A DNA stretch of 28,568 nucleotides from Oxalobacteraceae bacterium UBA6018 (GTDB lineage: Bacteria > Pseudomonadota > Gammaproteobacteria > Burkholderiales > Burkholderiaceae_D): the NCBI GenBank assembly GCA_002428015.1, contig DIZW01000126.1, positions 1 to 28,568 on the forward strand, read 5' to 3'. The notes beneath the pieces are model-generated. The model saw only the letters and a list, made by a program, of their open reading frames with translations. It was not told the origin of the DNA and ran no database searches. Each line of letters opens with the position of its first letter. Position 1 is the stretch's first letter. Position numbers and translations under genes: made by a program. Positions 17,145-27,598 of this stretch are shown here, in pieces.

Positions 17145-18578
17145 ATGAAAAACCGCCAACACCCGCTGTTCTCGCTGTTCCACCTCCTGCTCCACGCGTG
17201 GCTGGCGCTGCTTGCCGGCTGCGGCGGCGGCGGCTCCTCGTCGACGGCGGCGGCCACCACGCCGGCCGCGGCCACCCTGGTCTCGATCGCCGTCGGCCCG
17301 CCCAACGCGGTCGTCGCGGTCGGCACCACCAAACAGTTCACCGCCACCGGCAGCTACTCCGACGGCACCACCGCCGACCTGAAGGCGACTGCGGTCTGGT
17401 CGGTGGCCGGCACCAACGCCACCATCATCGCCAGCACCGGCGTGGCCACCGGCAAGGCGGCCGGCAGCGAGACCGTCAGCGCCAAGGTCGGCAGCGTCAC
17501 CGGCAGCGCCGTGCTGACCGTCAAGGCGCCCTGGACCGGCATGGCAGGCGGCGGCGGCCACACCGTGGCGCGCAAGGCCGACGGCACCGTTTGGGCCTGG
17601 GGCTTGAACCGCTCCGGCCAGGTCGGCGACGGCACCACCACCGACAAGCCGCTGCCCACCGTGGTCGGCGCGGCCACCACCTGGACGGTCGTCGCGGCCG
17701 GCGAATTCCACACCGTCGCCCTGCGCGCCGACGGCAGCCTGTGGGCCTGGGGTTTTAACCAGAACGGCCAGTTGGGCGACGGCACCACCATCGACCGCGC
17801 CGCCCCGGTCAAGATCGGCACCACCAACAACTGGGTCGCCATCGCGGCCGGCAAGGCCCACACGCTGGGCGTGAAAGCCGACGGCAGCCTGTGGGCCTGG
17901 GGCCGCAACTTCAACGGCCAGCTGGGTGACGGCACCACCATCGACCGCGTGGCGCCGACCAAGATCGGCACCATCACCACGTGGAAGGACATCGCGGCCG
18001 GCGACACCCACAGCATGGCGCGCCGCACCGACGGCACCTTGTGGGCCTGGGGCGGCAACGCCAACGGCCAGGTCGGCAACGGCACCATCATCGACGTCAA
18101 CGTTCCGACCCGGATCGCCAGCAGCGCCACCACCTCCTTTATCGCGATCGCCGCCGGCGGCCTGCACTCGATGGCGATCCGCGCCGACGGCGCCCTGTTC
18201 GCCTGGGGCTCGAACGCCTCCGGCCAGCTGGCCAGCGACGCCACCGCCGACGTGCTGGCGCCGGGCCAGGTCGGCACCGACACCAACTGGGCCATGGTGG
18301 CCGCCGGCGCCGCCCATTCGCTGGGCATCCGCTCCGACGGCACCCTGTGGAGCTGGGGCCAGAACGCCAACGGCCAGCTCGGCAGCGGCGACATCTACGA
18401 CGCCTCGCAGCCGGTACGCATCGGCAAAGCCAGCACCTGGACCGCGGTGGCCGCCGGCCGCCAGCACAGCCTGGCGATGCAGGCCGACGGCAGCCTGTGG
18501 GTGTGGGGCCGCGACCAGGAAGGCCAGCTCGGCGACGGCAAGCTGATCGACGTGCTCACGCCGGTGAACCTGCCGTAA
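17145..18578 (+). CDS. RCC1-repeat lipoprotein with N-terminal Big_2-like domain
   Basis: A 477-residue protein with a lipoprotein signal peptide ending in the lipobox LLAGC (Cys26), followed by a Gly/Ser-rich linker, so it is predicted to be membrane-anchored outside the cytoplasm. Residues about 45-125 resemble a bacterial Ig-like (Big_2) domain (TLVSIAVGP, FTATGSYSDGT, ASTGVATGKAAG). Seven RCC1 repeats of 50-52 residues follow, each with an AAG..H(T/S) core, ADG(T/S)LWAWG and N(G)QLGDGT. Seven units are enough for one complete beta-propeller. The function is probably protein or ligand binding; the partner is unknown. ATG 17145 is chosen because it directly opens the signal peptide; in-frame ATG 17121 would add eight residues. 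A strong terminator follows. Confidence 0.86.
   Translation: MKNRQHPLFSLFHLLLHAWLALLAGCGGGGSSSTAAATTPAAATLVSIAVGPPNAVVAVGTTKQFTATGSYSDGTTADLKATAVWSVAGTNATIIASTGVATGKAAGSETVSAKVGSVTGSAVLTVKAPWTGMAGGGGHTVARKADGTVWAWGLNRSGQVGDGTTTDKPLPTVVGAATTWTVVAAGEFHTVALRADGSLWAWGFNQNGQLGDGTTIDRAAPVKIGTTNNWVAIAAGKAHTLGVKADGSLWAWGRNFNGQLGDGTTIDRVAPTKIGTITTWKDIAAGDTHSMARRTDGTLWAWGGNANGQVGNGTIIDVNVPTRIASSATTSFIAIAAGGLHSMAIRADGALFAWGSNASGQLASDATADVLAPGQVGTDTNWAMVAAGAAHSLGIRSDGTLWSWGQNANGQLGSGDIYDASQPVRIGKASTWTAVAAGRQHSLAMQADGSLWVWGRDQEGQLGDGKLIDVLTPVNLP
17532..18575 (+). repeat. Seven in-frame RCC1 DNA repeats (about 150 bp each)
   Basis: Units begin at 17532, 17682, 17832, 17982, 18138, 18288 and 18438. All are 150 bp except the fourth, which is 156 bp, and the last, which stops early at the end of the gene. 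Adjacent units 2 and 3 share long near-identical stretches around GACGGCACCACCATCGACCG (17779-17798 and 17929-17948), consistent with recent duplication or gene conversion. Confidence 0.9.
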
Positions 18579-18604
18579 GCGGGCGCCAGCCAAGGCATCG
18601 CCAG

Positions 18605-18634
18605 CACGGCCGCCTCGCGCGGCCGTGTTTGTTT
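18605..18634 (+). terminator. Rho-independent terminator after the RCC1 gene
   Basis: CACGGCCGC (18605-18613) and GCGGCCGTG (18619-18627) form a perfect 9-bp stem with a 5-base loop, followed by TTTGTTT (18628-18634). It starts 27 bases after the stop codon. Its 3' arm and T-run resemble the repeat unit of the array that follows. Confidence 0.82.
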
Positions 18635-18867
18635 CTGGCGGCCGCTCGCGGGGCTATTTTTGTTTCCGGCGGTGGCTGCGCGGGCTGGCCTTATTTCAGG
18701 CCGGTCGCCGGCGCGGGCCGTGTCGGTTCTGGACGTGGCCTCGCGCAGCCGTGCTTGTTTCAGGCAGGCTGGCCGGCGCGGCCGTGATTGTTTCGGGAGG
18801 CGCGGCGCGGGGCCAAGCCTGGGGGCAGACGCGTGTCCGGCGCGGCCATGTTTGCGGCGGGCGGGCG
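18611..18867 (+). repeat. Degenerate ~31-bp tandem array derived from the terminator tail
   Basis: About eight imperfect units of 30-34 bases run to the end of the convergent AI-2E gene. The common core is CGCGGCCGTGTTTGTTTC followed by AGGCGG. Unit starts are near 18611, 18643, 18676, 18709, 18740, 18773, 18803 and 18837. The seventh unit is the most diverged. The core matches the 3' arm and T-run of the RCC1 terminator. The units abut with no unique spacers, so this is not a CRISPR array. No plausible protein is encoded on either strand, although an open frame passes through it. Confidence 0.75.
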
Positions 18868-18878
18868 CCCACCGCGCA

Positions 18879-20027
18879 TTACAGCGTCAGGTCGGTGCTG
18901 GCTTGCTTCGTGCGCAGCGCCATGGCGTTGCGGTGGCGCGCGCGCAGGCGCGGATTGGTGATCAGGCGGCCCAGGGTCTCGCCCACTACCATCACCACCC
19001 CCAGCAGCGGCAGCACCAGCATCAGCCCTGCCACGCCGGCGATGGCGCCGCCGACGAAGATCATCAGCACCGTCATCAGGGGATGGATCTTCAGGCTGCG
19101 CCCCACGGTCAGCGGCATGAACAGGAAGTCGTCCAGCAGGCGCACCGCCAGGAACACGGCGATGGCGCCGTAGCCGATCATTGGATTGGCCGGCGCGTCG
19201 GTGGTGGCCACCATCACCACCAGCATGCAGCCGAGCACCGAGCCGACGAACGGAATCCAGGCCAGCAGCGCCGAAATGAAGCCCAGCAGGAGCGGGGTGT
19301 TCACGCCGATCGCCCACAGGCCCAGCGCCAGCACCACGGTGTCGATCACGGTCAGCTTGAGCAGGCCCTCGAAGTAGCGGCGCGCGGTCTGGTCGACCTG
19401 GTGCAGCAGGTACAGGGTGCGCTCGAAGAAGGCATTGGGCACCGCGCGCGCCAGGAACATCTTGAAGCGGGCGCCGTCGCGCAGGAAGAAGTAGGTGAGG
19501 AAGGGCGCCAGCATCAGCGACGGCAGCCAGCTGAGCATCGTCACCAGGATCCCGGCCAGGTAGCGCTGGGCGAAATTGTCGGTGAAGGCGCGCAGGCGCT
19601 TGTTGACCATCGAGGTCAGGTGCATCTGGTCCAGCGGCGGGAATTTTTCCTCGAGCAGGCGCACGCTATGGCGCACGAAGCGCAGGCCGCCCTCGATGTA
19701 ATGCCCGAGCACGGAGCGCCACGGCTCGTCCGGCACCGCCACCACGCGCGAGGCGGCCGCCAGTATCAGCGCCACCACGCACAGGAACATCAGCCCGACG
19801 CTGAGCGCGGCCGCGTCCTGGCCGACTCCGGCCCGGATCAGGCGCTGCATGGGCGCCAGCAGGATATAGTACAGCACCGTGCCGAAGATGAAGGGCACGG
19901 TCAGGAACAGGGTGTGCTCGAGCACGAGCAGTAGCAGGCAGGTGGCGGCCAGGATGCCGATCCAGACGATCGGCCCGGTGCGCTGGTCGTCGTTCCAGGC
20001 GCTGCCGATCAGGGGCGGCTTTCTCAT
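18879..20027 (-). CDS. AI-2E family transporter (PerM/YdiK-like membrane protein)
   Basis: A 382-residue polytopic inner-membrane protein of the AI-2E exporter (UPF0118) family. Helices are evident at about 18-60 (two segments), 73-93, 160-185, 227-265, 272-300 and 310-350. The family core LLGFISALLAWIPFVGSVLG and the C-terminal VGRSLKIHPLMTVLMIFVGGAIAG are well conserved. Members have been linked to autoinducer-2 export, Na+/H+ exchange and cell-size effects, so the substrate here cannot be named. Its start overlaps the upstream cyclic-nucleotide-binding gene by 4 bases, indicating translational coupling. It converges on the RCC1 gene across a repeat array. Confidence 0.88.
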   Translation of the reverse strand: MRKPPLIGSAWNDDQRTGPIVWIGILAATCLLLLVLEHTLFLTVPFIFGTVLYYILLAPMQRLIRAGVGQDAAALSVGLMFLCVVALILAAASRVVAVPDEPWRSVLGHYIEGGLRFVRHSVRLLEEKFPPLDQMHLTSMVNKRLRAFTDNFAQRYLAGILVTMLSWLPSLMLAPFLTYFFLRDGARFKMFLARAVPNAFFERTLYLLHQVDQTARRYFEGLLKLTVIDTVVLALGLWAIGVNTPLLLGFISALLAWIPFVGSVLGCMLVVMVATTDAPANPMIGYGAIAVFLAVRLLDDFLFMPLTVGRSLKIHPLMTVLMIFVGGAIAGVAGLMLVLPLLGVVMVVGETLGRLITNPRLRARHRNAMALRTKQASTDLTL

Positions 20028-20512
20028 AAGGCCTCGGTGGGCGCGCTGCCGGCCATCCAGGCGCGCAGGCGCTGGCCCATCAGGCGCGCCAGCGACAGCG
20101 CGATCTTGTAGCCGATCACTGCGTCGGTCTCCATCAGGTTCATGAAGTCGGCGCGGAAGAACACCGCCAGCTCGCAGTTGTCGAGCGCGCGCGCCTGGGC
20201 CGTGCGCGGGGTGTCGTCGAGCAGGGCCAGGTCGCCGAAGATGCTGCCCGGGCTCAGTTCTGCCACGCGCTCGGCGCCGCCCGCGGCGCCCGCGCCGGCG
20301 CGCCGGATCGCCACGCGCCCGGCCATGATCAGGTACAGCGCCTGGCCTTCCTCGCCCTCGTCGAACACGATCTCGTCGCTCAGGTAGCGGCGCTCGTGCA
20401 TCAGGCCGTCGACGATCTTCAGTTCCAGCGGCGTGAGCGAGCCGAACAATGCTGAAGTCTTGAGGCGGTGCAGTCGCGGTGACAGCGGGGGTGACTTCAG
20501 AAAACCAAACAT
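20024..20512 (-). CDS. Cyclic nucleotide-binding domain protein
   Basis: A 162-residue protein made almost entirely of one CNBD (about 25-140) with no DNA-binding domain. Seen: the FGSLTPLELKIVDGLM helix, the beta-roll FDEGEEGQALYLIMAGRVAI, and a phosphate-binding cassette FGDLALLDDTPRTAQARA that keeps the key Arg but has Asp in place of the usual Glu. It has no membrane helix. ATG 20512 is chosen because AGGAG lies about 10 bases upstream; an in-frame GTG at 20542 would add ten residues. The 4-base overlap with the AI-2E gene suggests the domain may regulate that transporter in trans. Which nucleotide it binds, cAMP, cGMP or none, is unknown. Confidence 0.86.
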   Translation of the reverse strand: MFGFLKSPPLSPRLHRLKTSALFGSLTPLELKIVDGLMHERRYLSDEIVFDEGEEGQALYLIMAGRVAIRRAGAGAAGGAERVAELSPGSIFGDLALLDDTPRTAQARALDNCELAVFFRADFMNLMETDAVIGYKIALSLARLMGQRLRAWMAGSAPTEAL

Positions 20513-20775
20513 GCGGGGTGACTCCTGGGAGGATGTTGGCACAGATTATCGCTGATCGGCGCCTTGATAGCGTATCAGCAACGGAAAATTCACAAGAAAA
20601 AGCCCTGGCTTTCCAATTCAGTTATTATAGTTCTTCATGGAAATTGTTGTTATCATATTTGCAGCAACGGACGCGCACGCATCCCGGCACTGATAACGGC
20701 GGCACCCAAGAGAAAAACCGGCCGGGCAGGCCCAAACAACGCCGCCCGGCGCGCTGTGCAACCAAAGGACGTGCT
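20513..20775. promoter_or_regulatory. Divergent promoter region between CNBD and cyclase genes
   Basis: This 263-base gap is AT-richer in its middle. TATAAT reads on the minus strand at 20629 to 20624, a candidate -10 for the CNBD/AI-2E operon, with TAACAA as a poor -35. TGATAGCGTATCA at 20565-20577 is a perfect 5-bp dyad around three bases and might be an operator. No cyclic-di-GMP riboswitch core was recognised upstream of the cyclase. Confidence 0.4.
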
Positions 20776-21936
20776 GTGATCGACATCCGGACTTTCATGC
20801 TGGTGCTCGCCATCGGCAACATCGGTTTCGCCATGCTGATGGGCGGCTACGCCCGCGCGGGCGCTGATACGCCCGCCCTGCGGCTGTGGCGCTGGGCCAA
20901 GCTGGTGCAGGGCTGCGGCCATCTGTTGGGCTGGCTGCGGCCGGCCTATGATTCGACCTGGCTGGCGGTGGCGGCCAACACCCTGCTCGTGCTGGGCGTG
21001 ATGATGGAAGTGGCGGCCTACTGCAGCTTCTTCGGCTTCGCGCGCTGGGGCCGGGTGCTCTATCCGGCCTGCGCGCTGGCGCTGCTGCTCTATCATGGCG
21101 CGCGCTTCGGCGGCGCCTCGCCCAACCACCTGATGGCGATGATGTCGGCCATGTTCGCCGCGCTGAGCGGGACCATGGCCTACCTGCTGCTGCGCCAGCG
21201 CGACGCCTCGCTGCTGCAGCGCATCGTGGGCGGCAACGACCTGTTGTTCTTCATCGCCATGTGCCTGCGCGGCTACAGCGGCATGAGCGATGCCGGCGCC
21301 GCCGTGTTCACTACGAGCGCGGTGCAAAGCTTTGTCTACCTGACAGGCTACCTGCTGATGATCGTCAACAGCTTCGGTTTCCTGCTGCTGTGCAAGGAGA
21401 GGTGCGACGCGACCCTGGCGCGCCTGGCCAGTTGCGACAGCCTGACCGGCCTGGCCAACCGCTACGCGTTTTTCGAGCAGACCGAGAAGGCGCGCCTGCT
21501 GGCCTTGCGCCAGCGCCAGCCGGTGGCCTTGATGATGCTCGACATCGACTACTTCAAGCGCCTGAACGACCGCTACGGCCACGCGGCCGGCGACGACGCC
21601 CTGTGCGCGTTCGCGCGCACGGCCGCGGCGACCCTGCGCGAGCACGACATCCTGGGGCGCCTGGGTGGCGAGGAGTTCGCGCTGCTGCTGCCGGCCACGG
21701 ACCGGGAGGGCGCCATGCAGGCCGCCGAGCGCCTGCGCATGGCGGTCGAGCAAACCCCGATCGCCTTCGACGGGCAGACGGTGGTGCTGACGGTGAGCAT
21801 CGGCTTGGTGATGGTGCGCGCGGCCGAGCCGATCAGCGCCGCGCTGGCGCGCGCCGACCACGCGCTGTACCTGGCCAAGAGCGCCGGACGCAACCGGGTC
21901 GAGCAGGACGACGATTCGACGCGCCGCCTGGCGTAG
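20776..21936 (+). CDS. Membrane-bound diguanylate cyclase (GGDEF family)
   Basis: A 386-residue inner-membrane enzyme predicted to make cyclic di-GMP from two GTP. The N-terminal ~200 residues contain about six or seven hydrophobic helices with no recognised named sensor domain. The GGDEF domain spans about 210-380: DSLTGLANRYAFFE, MLDIDYFKRLNDRYGHAAGDD, the active-site loop GGEEF at 297-301, and an inhibitory I-site REHD exactly five residues before it, so product feedback is likely. The start is GTG 20776 with AAAGGA about 7 bases upstream; the open frame extends further but has no plausible start. An ATG at 20797 is an alternative. No EAL or HD-GYP gene is adjacent. The region after the stop is a 16-bp degenerate array. 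Confidence 0.9.
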   Translation: MIDIRTFMLVLAIGNIGFAMLMGGYARAGADTPALRLWRWAKLVQGCGHLLGWLRPAYDSTWLAVAANTLLVLGVMMEVAAYCSFFGFARWGRVLYPACALALLLYHGARFGGASPNHLMAMMSAMFAALSGTMAYLLLRQRDASLLQRIVGGNDLLFFIAMCLRGYSGMSDAGAAVFTTSAVQSFVYLTGYLLMIVNSFGFLLLCKERCDATLARLASCDSLTGLANRYAFFEQTEKARLLALRQRQPVALMMLDIDYFKRLNDRYGHAAGDDALCAFARTAAATLREHDILGRLGGEEFALLLPATDREGAMQAAERLRMAVEQTPIAFDGQTVVLTVSIGLVMVRAAEPISAALARADHALYLAKSAGRNRVEQDDDSTRRLA

Positions 21937-21955
21937 GCGCGCTGTTGGTGAAAGG

Positions 21956-22050
21956 CTGGACGCGGAAAGGACCGGACGCGGAAAAAGTCAGACGCAGAAA
22001 AAACCGGCGCAAAATGGATCAGACCCGGGGCGAGTCCAAACGCAAAAAGG
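21956..22050 (+). repeat. Degenerate ~16-bp tandem array after the cyclase gene
   Basis: About six units of 15-17 bases with a core GACGCGGAAAAA: starts near 21956, 21972, 21989, 22005, 22020 and 22036. The first three are clearly related (GGACGCGGAAAGG, GGACGCGGAAAAAG, AGACGCAGAAAAAA); the rest decay progressively. The array ends in the terminator hairpin of the convergent tRNA unit. Confidence 0.72.
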
Positions 22051-22070
22051 GCCCGACGAATCGGGCCCTT
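22044..22070 (-). terminator. Terminator of the tRNA-Val/tRNA-Asp unit
   Basis: AAGGGCCCGA (22047-22056) and TCGGGCCCTT (22061-22070) form a perfect 10-bp stem with a 4-base loop that reads TTCG on the minus strand. On the minus strand the stem runs into TTTTT (22048 to 22044), so it terminates the tRNA transcript 11 bases past tRNA-Asp. On the plus strand CTCTTTAT follows, a weaker terminator for the cyclase gene. Confidence 0.85.
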
Positions 22071-22080
22071 CTCTTTATGC

Positions 22081-22157
22081 TGGCGGAGCGGACGGGACTC
22101 GAACCCGCGACCCCCGACGTGACAGGCCGGTATTCTAACCAACTGAACTACCACTCC
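22081..22157 (-). tRNA. tRNA-Asp (GTC)
   Basis: A 77-base tRNA with encoded CCA. Arms fold completely: acceptor GGAGTGG with CCGCTCC, D-stem GTTC with GAAT, anticodon arm CCGGC-CTGTCAC-GTCGG with anticodon GTC (one G-U pair), and T-arm GCGGG-TTCGAGT-CCCGT. It lies 45 bases downstream of tRNA-Val on the same strand, and the two share a terminator. Confidence 0.97.
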
Positions 22158-22202
22158 GTTTTACTACTTGATCGGTGTTGCTGATCATTGCAGCCGACAT
22201 GC

Positions 22203-22278
22203 TGGTGGGCGCTGAGAGGCTCGAACTCCCGACCTAAGCCTTGTAAGGGCTCCGCTCTACCAACTGAGCTAAGCGCCC
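22203..22278 (-). tRNA. tRNA-Val (TAC)
   Basis: A 76-base tRNA with encoded CCA. Acceptor GGGCGCT pairs with AGCGCCC, D-stem GCTC with GAGC, the anticodon loop CTTACAA gives anticodon TAC, and the T-arm is GGGAG-TTCGAGC-CTCTC. It is the first member of the two-tRNA unit. Confidence 0.97.
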
Positions 22279-22335
22279 GCTCACTTGCCTGCCTGCTGCA
22301 TCAGACGTTTGTCACCACGTCTTGAAGAGGCCGAA

Positions 22336-25335
<3,000 letters not shown>

Positions 25336-25412
25336 AGCGAAGATTTTCGCACACGAAGTTGCAAACGCCCGGCACATTTATACATAAGGAAACAGCCATG
25401 ACACAATTAACA

Positions 25413-25440
25413 TGTTCGATATTAAGCGAACAATTGTTCA
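25413..25440. promoter_or_regulatory. Candidate operator with three TGTTC half-sites
   Basis: TGTTCG (25413-25418) and CGAACA (25427-25432) form a perfect 6-bp dyad with an 8-base spacer. The right arm is shared with a second perfect palindrome, GAACAATTGTTC (25428-25439). The result is three alternating half-sites in 27 bases, in the AT-rich gap between the divergent histidine kinase and subtilase genes. This spacing is typical of a cooperative dimer-binding regulator; which one is unknown. Confidence 0.55.
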
Positions 25441-25501
25441 TAATTTAAGTTTTAGGCAGTGAAAAATTTTGCGCAGATCACTCATATCAAAATCTTTCAC
25501 G

Positions 25502-25537
25502 GTTTTGCATCAAAAATGCCGACAGCTGTTGCAAAAC
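25502..25537. repeat. Inverted repeat in the subtilase leader
   Basis: GTTTTGCA (25502-25509) and TGCAAAAC (25530-25537) are perfect 8-bp inverted arms 20 bases apart. The palindrome ACAGCTGT (25522-25529) lies directly against the right arm. They fall in the 256-base gene-free stretch from 25459 to 25714 that precedes the subtilase gene. Confidence 0.5.
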
Positions 25538-25714
25538 AACCGAATCCGAATTGTGTGCGGACGGCACCTTTATCGTTTCGCAGTACGCTGCTCACCTTGC
25601 TTAGAAAGGCCTGTCGGCATGACACGACAGCGCCGACCAGCGGGGGGCGGGGCGGCGTTGTTCGACGCCGGGTTCGCCCACCGACGTTTTTTCGGAAAAA
25701 CTTTAAGGAACGAC

Positions 25715-27526
25715 ATGAAGCTTACGCATTCGATCACGCCCTCGCTGTTGAAACTGTGCGCGGCGGCCGTCCTGGCCACCACCGCACTGGCCGCCGGTGC
25801 CGGGGTTCCCGACTACCGCGCCGTGCAAAGCGACGCCATCGGCGCCCAGACCGACCGTCTGATCGTCAAGTACAAGGACGCGCTCGCGGCCGGCAAGGGC
25901 GCGGCCCACGTTCCGGCGCTGACCGCGGCGCGCCTGGCCCTGCTCAACCGCGCCGGGCAGCAGTTCGGCCTGAACATGAAACTGTCGCACACCATCGCCA
26001 CCGGCGCCCACGTGCTCATGCTGGACCGGAAGATGGCGCTGGCCGACGTCGCCGCCGTGGCCACCGAGCTGATGGCGCGCGACGCCACGGTCGAATACGC
26101 CGAGCCGGACCGCATCATGCACAAGCTGTTCACCCCCAACGATTCCCGCTATGCCGAGCAATGGGACTTCTACGAAGCCACCGGCGGCATGCGCGTGCCT
26201 GCCGCCTGGGACAAGTCGACCGGCGCCGGCATCAACGTGGGCGTGATCGACACCGGCTACCGCCCGCACGCCGACCTCTCCGGCCAGATCCTGCCCGGCT
26301 ATGACTTCATCAAAAGCACCACCATCGCCAACGACGGCGACGGCCGCGACAGCGACGCCAGGGACCCGGGCGACGCCGTCGTCGCCGGCGAATGCGGCAA
26401 CGGCCAGCCGACCCAGGATGAAGCGTCCAGCTGGCACGGCACCCACGTGGCAGGCACCATCGCCGCCGCCACCAACAACAGCACCGGCGTGGCCGGCATC
26501 GCCTACGGCGCCAAGATCGTGCCCGCGCGCGTGCTCGGCAAGTGCGGCGGCTACACCTCCGACATCGCCGACGCCATGATCTGGGTCTCCGGCGGCAGCG
26601 TCAGCGGCGTGCCAGCCAACGCCAACAAGGCGCGCGTGATCAACATGTCGCTCGGTGGCAGCGGCGCCTGCGACAGCACCACCCAGGCCGCGATCAACAG
26701 CGCGCGCTCGCGCGGCACGGTGGTCGTGGTCGCCGCCGGCAACGGCAACACCGACGCCGGCAACACCAACCCCGCCAACTGCGCCGGCGTGATCGCCGTG
26801 GCCGCCACCAACCGCTCGGGCGGACGCGCCTACTACTCCAATTACGGCAGCGTGGTCGACGTGGCCGCGCCCGGCGGCGACGGGCGCACCAGCGGCGGCG
26901 GCATCCTCTCCACGCTCAACGCCGGCACCACCGTGCCCGGCGCGGACAGCTACGCCTACTACCAGGGCACCTCGATGGCGACCCCGCACGTGGCCGCCGT
27001 GGTGGCCCTGATGCTGTCGAAGAACCCCAACCTGACGCCGGACGAAGTCGAAGCCAAGCTCAAGTCCAGCGCGCGCGCCTTCCCGGCCGCCTGCAGCGGC
27101 TGCGGCGCCGGCATCGTCGACGCGTCGGCGGCGGTGGACGCGGCCTTCGGCACGGTTTCCGCGACGATGAACGAGACCGAGTCCAACAACACGCTCGCCA
27201 GCGCCAACCCGGTCAGCGTCAGCGGCACCACCGTCAACGGCACCATGGGCTCGAGCAGCGACACCGACTTCTTCCTGGTGCAGCTGGCCGCCGGCAAGAC
27301 CCTCAGCGCCACCCTGACCATGGGTTCCACCTCCGACTACGACCTGTACATCTACAACAGCGCCGGCACGCTGTTGGCGCGCAGCGAGAACGGCACCGGC
27401 GCCACCGACGCCGCCTCGGTCACCAACACCGGCACGACCACGTCGGCGCGCTACGTGCGCGTGGTGTACTACGCCGGCGGCACCGGCGCCACCAGCGGCG
27501 CCTACAAGCTCAAGCTGGGCTGGTAA
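25715..27526 (+). CDS. Secreted S8 family serine peptidase (subtilase) with PPC domain
   Basis: A 603-residue extracellular protease. A Sec signal peptide covers about 1-30 (LKLCAAAVLATTALAAGAG). An inhibitor-I9-like propeptide follows (about 45-140: DRLIVKYKD, ATVEYAEPD). The catalytic triad is Asp179 (VIDTGYRPHADL), His241 (WHGTHVAGT) and Ser420 (GTSMATPHVA), with the oxyanion-hole region VVAAGN. The C terminus (about 485-603) is a bacterial pre-peptidase C-terminal domain (ETESNNTLASANPV, DTDFFLVQLAAGKTLS, YDLYIYNSAGTL), usually removed after secretion. ATG 25715 has AAGGAA 5 bases upstream. Its long 5' gap contains several inverted repeats. It is divergent from the hybrid kinase, and a strong terminator follows. 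Confidence 0.94.
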   Translation: MKLTHSITPSLLKLCAAAVLATTALAAGAGVPDYRAVQSDAIGAQTDRLIVKYKDALAAGKGAAHVPALTAARLALLNRAGQQFGLNMKLSHTIATGAHVLMLDRKMALADVAAVATELMARDATVEYAEPDRIMHKLFTPNDSRYAEQWDFYEATGGMRVPAAWDKSTGAGINVGVIDTGYRPHADLSGQILPGYDFIKSTTIANDGDGRDSDARDPGDAVVAGECGNGQPTQDEASSWHGTHVAGTIAAATNNSTGVAGIAYGAKIVPARVLGKCGGYTSDIADAMIWVSGGSVSGVPANANKARVINMSLGGSGACDSTTQAAINSARSRGTVVVVAAGNGNTDAGNTNPANCAGVIAVAATNRSGGRAYYSNYGSVVDVAAPGGDGRTSGGGILSTLNAGTTVPGADSYAYYQGTSMATPHVAAVVALMLSKNPNLTPDEVEAKLKSSARAFPAACSGCGAGIVDASAAVDAAFGTVSATMNETESNNTLASANPVSVSGTTVNGTMGSSSDTDFFLVQLAAGKTLSATLTMGSTSDYDLYIYNSAGTLLARSENGTGATDAASVTNTGTTTSARYVRVVYYAGGTGATSGAYKLKLGW

Positions 27527-27564
27527 GGCGGCGCCCGCCGGCAGTTCGCGGCGGCGCATCAAAC

Positions 27565-27598
27565 AAGGGACGAGTGGCACGCCACCCGTCCCTTTTTT
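27565..27598 (+). terminator. Rho-independent terminator after the subtilase gene
   Basis: AAGGGACG-A-GTGGC and GCCAC-C-CGTCCCTT form a 13-bp stem with one A/C mismatch and a 2-base loop. It ends in six T residues (27593-27598) and starts 38 bases after the stop codon. Confidence 0.9.

Noticed and set aside
18611..18867. Possible CRISPR array
   Set aside because: Units are degenerate and abut directly with no unique spacers of regular size, and no cas genes are present.
18660..19934. 424-codon plus-strand frame across the repeat array and opposite the AI-2E gene
   Set aside because: The right part is antisense shadow of the AI-2E gene and the left part is repeat DNA; no plausible protein results.
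20536..20553. Possible sigma-54 promoter (TTGGCAC then GC)
   Set aside because: The spacing between the GG and GC elements is one base too long and the -12 element lacks TTGC.
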